Shown: positions 37,400-47,727 of the stretch, in pieces
Layout of the letters: each line of letters opens with the position of its first letter
Position numbering within the stretch: position 1 is the first letter of the stretch
Source: Voacanga thouarsii
Lineage: Eukaryota > Streptophyta > Magnoliopsida > Gentianales > Apocynaceae
DNA: 64,000 nt
Assembly (NCBI GenBank): GCA_026120185.1
Contig: JANUWF010001719.1
Location: 2,628,501 to 2,692,500 of the forward strand
Direction: 5' to 3'
Translations under genes and position numbers: made by a program
The notes under the pieces: generated by a model
Seen by the model: only the letters and a program-made list of their open reading frames with translations
Databases searched by the model: none
What the model was told of the DNA's origin: nothing

Positions 37400-38640
37400 A
37401 TGATAAACCATAACTCACGGGAATCCATTCATATAAATAAAGCATATAATATACTAAGCAGTAATATGCTTGCTGCGAATGATGCAAGCTTCTTTGATCA
37501 ATACGAGTCTTATGGAGATGTATTCAAGCATAACTTGTCGAATGCCATCATGAACTTACAGGAGCTTGATGTGTCTGCATTTACAGAAAGATTTCTACAA
37601 TAATGCATTTTATATGGTGAAGCCTGCTATGAAATCAACAAGGATCATCATACACACATATTGTCTACTAAGAAACAAGAAGAGGAATATATATGATGGG
37701 GCAAGTTCTGAAATAACTAGTTTCACTAAAAATGTAGAGCAGTTTGTGATAATTTTGATTGGCAAAGAACAAATTTGCTATGTGAATTGCCTCATTTTTT
37801 CAAGGTAACAAATTTACAAAACCTCTGATTTAGGGAATGAGAATTTGTTACAAAATGGGATATGAACCTCAATACAAACTAAGCAAGGAACTTAAAAAGA
37901 ACATGATCAGAAGTTCATGAAAATAAAAACTAATAGCTAATATTGAACTTCTACATTTTTCCATCAGTAGCGATTCATACAAAGTTTTCATTGAATCTTT
38001 CAGATGTTCTTTTACATTACATAAATTGAAGATGGTACAAATAATCTAGTTGAAATCTATAACTCTTTCAATCCGCAGAAGTAAAACGATCCACTTTTCA
38101 GTAAGATGACAACAGAAACGAGTACAAAGGGTATCAGAAATTACCAAGAAGGAAAAAAATTCACAGCTTGTACCACATTTCAGAAGATCAGTTCAGAAGC
38201 AAAAGCTCTGATTGGACCTTATCTGGAAAAATTATAGAACAAAAAAATTTCTCAGTGTATCTAGCCAAGTTTCTTAGTGTATCCAGCCCATTAGAGATGA
38301 CATCTAAACCTTCATCCTGATCCAGTTTGAGTCAGATTATGTGAGATAGATCGAGGACTAACATTTTGTATGGAACTTGTAATGATCAGTAGAAAAGCCA
38401 CAGAAATGACTACATATCTAACATGCACCCACAATTATCATCCTCAATGTTAACAACTTCAAGCTGCTTAAGAACAGAAAATAATTGCAATACTCTGTGC
38501 ATGGTAAACACTAAAATACAGAAAATATAATAATGCAATTTATAAAGATAGTTTCTTCATGTCTATTACTGTTTCAAATTTGGACTAAAACAAGCAAAAC
38601 CTCCAAGCATGAATTTGACAGCTGGACAGAGAATTGAACA
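37400..38640. other. Internal segment of the small CACTA with no match in the large one
   Basis: About 1.2 kb of near-normal composition between blocks shared with the large CACTA. A + frame at 37,400-37,603 contains 'ANDASFFDQYESYGDVFKHN' and ends at a TAA; a second frame follows at 37,566-37,808. No family recognised. Captured host sequence is possible, since plant CACTA elements are known to pick up gene fragments, but I have no match to show it. Confidence 0.4.
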
Positions 38641-38689
38641 AAGAATTCAATAAGATGAGAACTCAAAAATTGACTTTTTCCCTTCCTCC

Positions 38690-38960
38690 TTGTTGCGGGG
38701 AAAGGTGCGCAGGCTGGGGGAAGGGAGATGGGGTTGCGGTGGGCGGAGGTGGGAGCGGGGTGGGGGAAGGGGGCGCGAGGGGAGTTGCGGGGAGAAGCGC
38801 GCGGGCTGGGGGGAAGGGAGATAGGGTTGTGGGGTGGGGATCAATCGACAAAAGGGGGAGGGTCTGCGGTGAGAGGGGGCTCGCGGGGTGGGGGACAGGG
38901 AGAAAGGCTCAGGGGGGGGGAGGCGTGGCAGGTGTCGGCAGAAGGGGGAAGTGTCTGTCG
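38690..38960 (+). repeat. G-rich island of the small CACTA
   Basis: About 270 bases dominated by runs of 3-8 G on +, in otherwise AT-rich DNA. Equivalent in position and content to 52,865-53,060 of the large CACTA, sharing GCAGGTGTCGGCAGA. Frames through it are low-complexity Gly/Arg or Pro and are not taken as genes. Confidence 0.9.
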
Positions 38961-39299
38961 GGGAAGGATCCAGCTATGCCTTTAGGACAAATTATAACAT
39001 ATCTTACTCAAGTAAGGAGCCAGAACAACAAGTCCTCCGTAAAAGATTTGCCCAAAAATACAAAAAAAAATTAATAAATTAGAAAAAAAATTACCGTGGC
39101 AAATCCATGGCAATCAGCCACGGATTAGTGAAAATTTTGTGATTCCGTGGCAAATTCGTGACAAATAGTCATGAATTTGTCACGGAACACACAATAAAAA
39201 TTTGTATATTTATATTCAATATAAAAAAATATTTTGTATATTTAGATAATTTTAAAATTTTATATACTATCAATTATACTATCTTTTTTATTAAATGAT

Positions 39300-39310
39300 T
39301 TATACATATA

Positions 39311-39343
<33 letters not shown>

Positions 39344-39406
39344 GAATAAATTCATATACAATATAACCCACACACATATATACAATCATAATCATAAATA
39401 TACATG

Positions 39407-39451
<45 letters not shown>

Positions 39452-39541
39452 ACACACACGCCATGCATACAAACATACACACACGCCATGCATATTGAAG
39501 TACATATACATACACACACACACACACACATTCATATACAT

Positions 39542-39579
<38 letters not shown>

Positions 39580-39582
39580 TCA
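39300..39582. repeat. (TA)n and (CA)n microsatellite cluster
   Basis: (TA)n at about 39,303-39,344, (CA)n at 39,408-39,441 and again at 39,510-39,558, (TA)n at 39,558-39,580. A 26-base piece around ACACGCCATGCATA is duplicated in between. Long open frames here are artefacts of the dinucleotide repeats. Confidence 0.95.
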
Positions 39583-39587
39583 TATAT

Positions 39588-40630
39588 TCATATTTCGTTG
39601 TTGTTATTTAAAAGGTATGGAACAAAAATTAATACAAACCAATATAATTAATAAATTAGAAAAAAAGAAAAAAAATTTCCGTGGCAATCTGCCACATAAT
39701 TGCCACGAATTAGTGGCAATTTTGTGATTCCGAGCAAATAGCCACGGAACACACAACAAAAATTTAGTCATTTCTTTTTATCACTATTTTGCGAAATATT
39801 CAGTTTTAGGCACTCTCAATGATAATATAGTTTTTCAAAACAATTTTCAATGGCTTTTACAGTCGAAGCAAAATAAAATTATATCGTTTCTTTAAAATTT
39901 ATACTTTTAATACAAACGTATATTTCAATACTCAAAAATAATATATCTTATTTTCAATTCAGTTTTAAGAATGAACGCATTAAAAAATAAATAAATCAAG
40001 ATACTTACAAAATATTTCGTCGTTGTTATTTAAAATGTATGGAACAAAAATTAATACAAACCAATATAATTAATAAATTAGAATAAAAAAAGAAAAAAAT
40101 GTTGTGGTGAATCCGTGGCAATCTGCCACGAAATTGCCACGGATTAGTGGCAATTTTGTGATTTTATGGCAAATGCATGGCAAATAGTCACAGATTTGCC
40201 ACAAAACACACACTAAAAATTTAACCTTTTTTTTAATCATTACTTTGCGTAACATTCTTTTTTATATACTCTCAATGACAATATAGTTCTTCAAAATAAT
40301 TTTCAATGGCTTTTACAGTCGAAATAAAATAAAATAATATTGTTTCTTTAAAGTTTTTAATTTTAATACAAACGTATATTTCGATACTAAAAAATAATAT
40401 AGCTTATTTTCAATTCCATTTCAAGAATGAACACATTAGAAAATAAATAAATCAAGATACTTACAAAATATTTCGTCGTTGTTATTTAAAATATATGGAA
40501 CAAAAATTAATAAAACCATTATAATTAATAAATTAGAACAAAAAAAAAAAAAGAAAAAAATGCCGTGGCAACCTGCCACAGAACACACAACAAAAATTTA
40601 GTCCTTTCTTTTTATCACTAATTTGTGATT
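39588..40630. repeat. Tandem repeat, about 425-455-bp unit, 2.3 copies
   Basis: Units start at about 39,588, 40,012 and 40,470, each opening with TATTTCGT(C/T)GTTGTTATTTA. Each carries a CCGTGGCAA..TTGCCACG hairpin-like pair and a 'CTCTCAATGA.AATATAGTT' block. The last unit is partial and passes into the right subterminal array. The unit therefore amplifies the subterminal motif. Confidence 0.88.
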
Positions 40631-40952
40631 CCGTAACAAATCCGTGGCTAATGTTTGACATAATTTTGCCATGGAAATGTTTCCATTGCAAATCGGTGGC
40701 TAATATTTGGCATAATTTTTTGGCGCTTTTTTTTAGCTACCGATTTGTAACAAAATATGTTTGCATCGCTACTTGCTATTATTTCCATCGCAATTCCGTG
40801 GCAAATTGCCATGAATTTGCTAGGGTATTTTTTCCCTCGCAAGTTGCTTGTATTTTGCTGTTCTGTTCCATAGCGAAATCCATCGCTGATTGCCACAGAA
40901 AATATTCCATGGCAAAAATCCGTAGCAGATTAACAATTTTCTTGTAGTGTTA

Positions 40953-41077
40953 TGCATGTGTTGAATGCTAAACTCCTATGGCTAAAATACTTTGTGGTTT
41001 GCTGAAAATTTTTCTAGTTTGTTGAAGCTATGCTAGCTCTGAATTTCCAAGGGATTTTTCAGATTTCTATACACACG
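40953..41077. other. Host-side spacer between small CACTA and hAT
   Basis: About 125 bases of unassigned sequence; the last 8 (TACACACG) are the left copy of the hAT target duplication. Confidence 0.6.
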
Positions 41078-41783
41078 TAGCAATGGCCAGTGGGCCGGCG
41101 TGTCGCATTGGGCCGGGCCTAGGGCCGGTCCTGGTATGGTTCGGGCCAAGGATAAAAACCCTTGGCCCACCTGAGAGAACCGTTATCCAATGGCTTTCTC
41201 AATTTTTTTTAATTACATTTCAGCCTAAAAAACGGCTAAAATATTTTTTTTTTACATTTTGGTCTCTAATGGTTATATTCTCTATTCTAACCTCCAAAAC
41301 TCTATAAATACCCCCCAATTCAACTCAAAACTCATCAAACACTCTCTAATTCTCTCAAATTCTCTCCAATTCTTTCAAACTCTTTTATTTTCATTCATCT
41401 TTCTCTCATAATCCTCAAATTTCTTCATTTTTCCTACAAAAAGTATTATAATAGAATTTATTTTTATGTTATACTTTTTCAATTCTTCAAGAAAGTCTTC
41501 ATATTTTGGAAGATTGTTGAGTAGTGGAATAGTGGATATAAGAAGTAAAAAACTCCACAAAGTGTTGTTATTCTTGAATCTTGGTCATTAATGAGTTAGT
41601 ATTTCTTAATCTTACATTCTTATATTTTAGCTTTATTAATTGTTTATTTGTTTTAGTTATTTATTTAATTTTTAAGTTAGTTTGTTATTTATATATTTCA
41701 ATTCTCTTATTTCATTATTTGTTAATACTTTATTTTTTTGAACTTTTATTTGAATTTTGATTGCTTATTTTTTTTCAGAAATA

Positions 41784-43910
41784 ATGGATCCAAATCAATA
41801 TCATCATTTTTCTTCATTCCAATCATCTGCTCATTTTGATGTTAATATAGATCCAGCCTTAAATTTAATAAATAATGAAATAAGTAATGAAGATGAAGGT
41901 CATATTAGGCTTAGCGTTAGTGTTTCACAATCACAACCAATTCCAACAATTAATCCTAACGAATCTAATATAGGTGAGGATGATGTTGAAACAACGGATG
42001 TTATAGCTAAAACAAAAACATCTATGGTCTGGATTTTTTTTGAAAATGATAATAATAATGATAGGGCAACATGTAAAATTTGTAAGGTGGTATATGCACA
42101 TAAGAAGGGATGAGGGACAAGAACATTAGTTAGACATATGAAAAGGTCACATAATGATTGGCTAGAAAACTTACTTAAGCAACAACAAATACGTACTACA
42201 TGAGGTCAAATTGTTGGTAATTTTCAGTATGATCATAGAAAAAATAGAAGTGAATTTGCTAAAATGATTGTTCAAACTAAATTACCTTTTAATTTTACAG
42301 AAAATCCATATTTTGAACAATATATGCAAAATAATTGTCAACCAGTATGGAAAAGAATTCCTAGAACAACGTTAAAAAATGATATAATAAAGATATATAA
42401 AGAAATAAAAGAGTATCTAATTACTATGTTTGATTCTTTTAATTGGAAATTTGCTCTTACTTGTGATGGTTGGACTATAATTACTAATGAATCTTATTTG
42501 TGCATTACATGTCATTGGATAGATCATGATAGGTTAGTACAAAAAAGAACTATTTGTTTTAAATTATTTGAATATCCTCATGTAGGTAATACTATAGCTA
42601 GAATGATTACTCAAATATGTTATGAATATAAGATTTTAAATAAAATTATTTCTATTTCTTTATATAATACTTCAAATAATGATTCCGCCATAGCAATTTT
42701 AAAAAATACTATGAATCCTATGTTAGATGGTATTTTATTTCATACTAGGTGTGCTTGTCATATACTTAATTTGTGTGTTAAAGATGGATAAAAATATGTT
42801 GATGATATTGTTAATATAATTAGAAATGTTATTTTATTTATTAAAACCTCCTCAACTAGGCAACAAAATTTTATGGCACTATGCCGAGAACAAGATGTAT
42901 CTTTTAAAAAATTTAGATTAGATTGTAAAACTAGATTGAACTCAACTTTAGATATGTTTGAAAGTGTTATACCTTTTCAAAACCAATTTATTGAATTTTG
43001 TAATGGTAATAATTTTCAACCTCCATTAACTGAAATTCATTTTGAAAATTGTACTACACTTTCAATATTTTTATTTACTTTCAAAGAAGCTACTGAACTT
43101 TTATCAAGATCTTATTATCCCACTACTCATCATATTCTTCCAATACTTGCTAAGGTAGCACATATTTTTGGTGAGTATATGGATCATCCCCAATATGGTT
43201 ATTTTATGAGAAGTATGTTTGAACAATATAAAAAATATTATGAAGATATTCCTATTTTATATTGTATGGCATTGTGTATGGATCCTAGAGTAAAGACGAC
43301 TGGTTTTCATAGTATTATTGAATATTTATGTGAAACATTAAATTTTTGATAAATCACAAATACTTAGACAATGTATAATAAAAGATATAAAAGATAAAAC
43401 GGCTAAAATTTTATCTGACATGTATAATTTGTATGAGTTTGAGTCTTCTTGTTCTAATTCTCCTAGTTTAAGTAGACAATCTTCATCATCATCTTGCAGT
43501 CACTTTCAACCTCCACAAAAATCTACCTCTTCAATTTCATCAGTATTTAATTCACGGGGTATTAAAAAACATAAAAAAGATCATCTACTACCTACAACGA
43601 GATGGCAAGTTATGAGATGTAGCCCTTGGTAGAAAATGAAGAACAATATTTTGATATTTGTGGTTGGTGGAAGGTTCATGTAAGTTAAGACCCTATTTTA
43701 TCTAAAATGGCACGTGATCTTTTGACACCACCAGTCTCCACAGTGCCATCGAAAAGCGTCTTCAGTGAAAGCGCTCGAACAATCGATGAAAGGAGATTTC
43801 GATTGGCTCCTCAAACTTTGGAGATGTTAATATGTTGTAATAGTTGGTTTGCAGCCGAAGATAGGATGACTAATTCATGGATTATTAATGATGACTCAGA
43901 TGATAAATGG
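41784..43910 (+). pseudogene. hAT transposase pseudogene (BED finger and hATC domain)
   Basis: The start ATG at 41,784 opens an Asn/Ser-rich N-terminus, then a BED-type zinc finger (C-x2-C near 42,070 and 'LVRHMKRSH' near 42,130). The RNase H-like core follows, with 'LTCDGWT' near 42,455. The C-terminal hATC dimerisation region is near 43,700-43,860, with 'TVPSKSVFSESARTIDERR'. Several defects: TGA at 42,111-42,113 (in place of a Trp codon), TGA near 42,202, TAA at 42,789, and frameshifts between 43,349 and 43,690. The reading is interrupted at 43,910 by the large CACTA; the last codons (GEPSS and stop) lie at 55,249-55,266. hAT transposases act in the nucleus as dimers on their terminal repeats. 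This copy cannot be functional. Confidence 0.9.
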
Positions 43911-43944
43911 CACTACCAAAAAAAAAAAAAAAAAACGCTATTTG

Positions 43945-44740
43945 CAACTGCCAAATCCGTCGCAATCCAGTGTTGTGACGGATTTGCGACAGATTTGGCC
44001 GTCGCAAATAGCAACGGAAAACTAAATCCATCGCAAATAACGACACATTTGCAACGACCAAATCTCTGGTCAACCAAATTACATTTTGCTACGGACGGAT
44101 TTTAAAATCCGTCGCAAATCCGTAGCAACTTAAGAGGGATTTGCGATGGAATAATTGAAAAATAAAATAAAATGTGGAAAAAATCCGTCACAAAACCGTA
44201 GCGAGTTGTGAAGGATTTGTAACGGAATATTTTCATGGATAAAAATAAAATGGATAAACGTCCGTCACAAATCCATGGTAGATTGCTATGAATTTGTGGC
44301 GAAATAATTACATATTAAAATAAAAAGGAAAAATATCCGTCGCAAATGCGTCGCAACTTGAGAGGGATTTGTGATGGCATAATTGAAAAATAAAATAAAT
44401 TGTGAAAAAATCCGTCGCAAAATCGTAGCAGATTGCTTTGGATGTGCGACGGATAATATACAATGGAAAATAATTTTGTTGCAAATCCATAGCAAAGACC
44501 TACGGATTTGCGACGGCGTAATTACATATTTAAAATAAACAAAAAAATATCCGTCGCAAATCCGTTATAACTTAAGAGGGATTTGCAACGGAATTTTTCG
44601 AAATTAAAATAAAACGTGGAAAATGCCGTCGCAAATCTATAGCAAATAGCTACGGCATAGTTACAATTAAAAAAATTAAAAAAAATCCGTCGCAAATCCG
44701 CTGCAAGCTAAGACCGAATTTGTCAAAATTAATTTTAAAT
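43945..44740. repeat. Left subterminal array of the large CACTA (GTCGC core)
   Basis: About 20 copies of CCGTCGCAAATCC or its inverse. They sit in larger units of about 90-170 bases, each with an AT-rich linker (ATTAAAATAAAA type) and a 'CTTGAGAGGGATTTG' block. Confidence 0.92.
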
Positions 44741-44959
44741 AAAATAATTTTAGAAAACCTGTGACAAATATTTAAGCAAATTTTCTCATAAATATCAAGT
44801 CTGTAATATTTTTTAATGTGAAAAAAATCTAATAAAACAAATAAAATTTTGAAACCAATAATAAATTACAACATGCCAAATCATAAAGTAAAACTACAAT
44901 AAACCAAACATATGTATACACATAAGTATCACAATAGATAAATAATGTTAAAAACACAA

Positions 44960-46706
44960 TCATGTAGCTAAAGGATTAAGAGCACTGACTGAAGGAGGAG
45001 AGGGAGGACCATCAAACCCAGTACTAGGATTGGGATGATGATCAGGTGGGGAAACAAATAAATGATCGTCTTCGTCCTTGTGTTTGTCCTCATCCTCATC
45101 TACGTCCTCGTCCTCAAATACCGAAGACAGCTGTGGCACAGCAACCCCCATCTTCTTGGACATAAGTGCCATCTAAGAAGTGATTCCCGTAACTTTATGT
45201 TCAAAATTCTTCTTAATCCTCTCCTCACGACGCTTGTACTTATCCTCGCGACTCTTCTCACGATACCTCCATCGATCCTCAATCTCCTGAATCCTTTGCT
45301 GAACCCTAGTCTCAACTATCTGGTCAATATCAACAGCAGTGGATGAAGATGATCCTAATAGATGAGACTGATGCATCTGCTCCTTAATGCGAGTAGCCTC
45401 TGATCCCAATCCGTAGACACAACCCTTGTTGAATCCGCCAGCTGCCTCAATGATAATGGCCTTGTCATTTGGCATAGCAACGGAGTCGACGGACCCGCTA
45501 GACTCCATTTGAGAGTAGCACTCCTTGGTGACATTTGTCTCCTCCTGAAATAACGTGAGTTTATAAAAATTAAAAGAAGACCTATTACAATAAGTAATGT
45601 AAGAAAAAATTATTTTTACCAATATCTTATGCGGACGCTCGCCCACAAACTGACCATGTCTTTCCCCGTTCTGGAACATATGTAGTTTTTTGAATATGTC
45701 CAGATAGCTAAATATGTCCCCTTCACGTCTCCTCTGCAGTTAAATTAATAGAAAAGAATATTATTTCGAATGCGATAAAGAAGATTGAAACAATTATGAA
45801 ATATACAAAAGTTAAGAAAATTGAATTTACCATGCGTTCCTTTTGCTCAATGAAAGCGATGGAACCTTCTGTGTGAGTGACACCGCAACGAGACCGATAT
45901 TCCTTTGTAGACTGCACGACTTGTTGATACTTGGGATCTAACCAATGTTTATTCATATCCGACCAATTAGTTGGATCAATCCAAGTTGGACACAAATTAA
46001 CAGGTGTGATCTTTTGGGTCCTCGACAAAGTATCGGAAAGCCTTCTTGCACACTTCTTTTCCCAATTTCTCCATATCTGGGGACCATGCTCAGGAGCCCA
46101 ATGCATTAACTTCTGCAAATACAGTAAACTATCGCCGTTAAATTTTAAATTAACAGTTTAAAGTAAATTTGTTTGCAAATACAATAAATGACATCTGAGC
46201 ATATAAGTTTCAATAACATATACATGAGATTACATTTGTAAGAAAGTAAAAGAAACATACTCCCCACTCGTCGAACCACATGTCCCCAATGTGTAACGGG
46301 ACATGTGAGTATGTAGTGTATGAACCATTGAATTGTCTCTTGAATATGCCTTGAATCTCTCCCACACATTTATCTGAACTAGCAAACCTATTTTATATAA
46401 CCAGAAAGGAAAGTAATATGATTATTAAAGAAGATATACTGAATTGAAAATTAATTAATAATTATAAATAACACACTCATTTCCTCGAGGAATAATCACA
46501 GGTCAGTGGTCTGTGGCCTGTGATCCTATATGGTGTATTGAAGAAGTAGGAGCTTCTGCTAGAGAAGCACCTCTTGATTGCGAAGGTGAACCAGAAATCG
46601 TTCATGGTACGAAAAGACGCAGTACGTGTGATGGTAATGAGGTGTCAGGAGGATGAGTATGTTAGTCCATTCCAGCACCTCCAGAAGATTGTCCATGGCC
46701 AGACAT
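44960..46706 (-). pseudogene. TNPA-like CACTA gene (Transposase_24, Ptta/En/Spm family)
   Basis: Several exons on -. The start at 46,706 gives 'MSGHGQSSGGAGMD' followed by a stop. An exon near 46,390-46,262 encodes 'GIFKRQFNGSYTTYSHVPLH' and 'DMWFDEW'. The main exon (46,118-45,830) holds the family core: 'WRNWEKKCARRLSDTLSRTQ', a W-x-D near 'TWIDPTNW', and 'RCGVTHTEGSIAF'. The last exon (about 45,540-45,173) encodes a long Arg/Glu/Lys-rich coiled coil ('RVQQRIQEIEDRWRYREKSR'). A stop at 45,173 precedes an acidic Asp/Glu tail to 44,960. Proteins of this type bind the subterminal repeats of CACTA elements. Better preserved than the TNPD-like gene, but with at least two in-frame stops. Confidence 0.78.
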
Positions 46707-46709
46707 CCT

Positions 46710-47727
46710 AATTTTGAAATAAAATTATTTAAATTTCAAATATATATATAATATATATGTAGAACAAGTTATAAATGCAAATTTATAAAAAAAAATTAAC
46801 AGAGTCTCCCCTATAAAATGGTCATTTTCCAGGCATTAATGCCACATTTAAACATATTCCAAGTATCAACACATTAAACACACAAAACATGTACAACAAA
46901 ACCTGTATCAAAGAACACATTTTCCATAACAAAAAATTAACTGCCAATAGATAAACTAGAATATGTAGAAACTTAGCCATTTATACAACTTAAGAAAGAA
47001 AAGGTTTGTTATTTTTGTTTTCTTTCAAAATGGCTTCATTCTTGCACATAAGTCTCTAACCTTTTCCAAGCATTTTGAAAGGTGAGTGCATGATTTTTCC
47101 TTTGTCAATGGATCAAAGCCATCAGATAATGAAATGTGTGTTTTTTTATACAGGTTTTATTTCCTAACAAAGAAGACATTTATAGTAAAAAGTCAATGTC
47201 AACAACAACAATTAACTTAAGGGTAATCACCTATATACCCAGGAGGAGTGATCACCTATCACTCACCGGGAATGATCACCCATCACTCAAGGGGATCCAG
47301 TTTATATATTAGACAAAAAAATATACCTTTGGAAAAGCAAAGAACACCTGTCGAAAAGAAAATAGTTACATTGACTCATGCTTAACTGTATTTTTTTTTT
47401 TTATAAAAAAAGTATACCTGTGGAAAGGCAAAGAACACCTGTGGAAAAAAAAATAGTTAGAGTCTCTCCTAACACTTAACTGTATTTAAAAAAAAAAAAG
47501 AAGCAAACCTATGGAAAGGCAAAGAACACCTATGGAAAAAAAAATAGTCAGCATTGATTCGTACTTAACTGTATTTAAAATAATAAAAAGGACAAAAAAT
47601 AGTATAATAATTGATCATCCAATAAATTAGTAAAACATGAAAGTTTAACATAGATTATTGATTAACAATATAAGCAACCATCATAAGTGATTTAAACTTT
47701 ACATCACGAAAGTATAATAAATGTACT
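46710..47727. other. Spacer between the two CACTA genes, with short tandem repeats
   Basis: No gene. Around 47,320-47,560 a unit of about 60 bases (core 'TGGAAA(A/G)GCAAAGAACACCT') is repeated about three times. A block at 47,221-47,300 with repeated 'GGAATGATCACCCATCACTCA' type phrases also occurs at 51,950-52,015 and at 37,380-37,430 of the small CACTA. Confidence 0.65.

Larger units (their letters stand above)
36178..40949. mobile_element. Non-autonomous CACTA (En/Spm) transposon, 4.8 kb
   Basis: Left end CACTACAAGAAATCTGCCAA (36,178), right end CTTGTAGTG (40,941-40,949), inverted. Subterminal regions (36,190-36,850 and from 39,090 to 40,940) are packed with direct and inverted CCGTGGCAAAT / GATTTGCCACGG units, as expected of TNPA-type binding sites. 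No transposase domain is present. Blocks at 37,259-37,440, 38,690-38,960 and 39,090-39,500 match 51,827-52,025, 52,865-53,060 and 53,160-53,590 of the large CACTA in the same order and orientation, so it is a deletion derivative of a relative. Directly adjacent trinucleotides (GAA and TTA) do not match; ATG flanks both sides if the end is taken two bases further out. Confidence 0.88.

Noticed and set aside
38634..39082. Gly/Arg-rich frame of 146 codons and Pro-rich frames opposite
   Set aside because: Produced by the G-rich island; no start context or homology, and the equivalent island at 52.9 kb gives different frames.
39300..39727. Cys/Val- and His/Thr-repeat frames
   Set aside because: Dinucleotide repeat translations.
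45062..45346. Frame on + opposite the TNPA-like coiled coil
   Set aside because: Antisense shadow of the Arg/Glu-rich coding strand.
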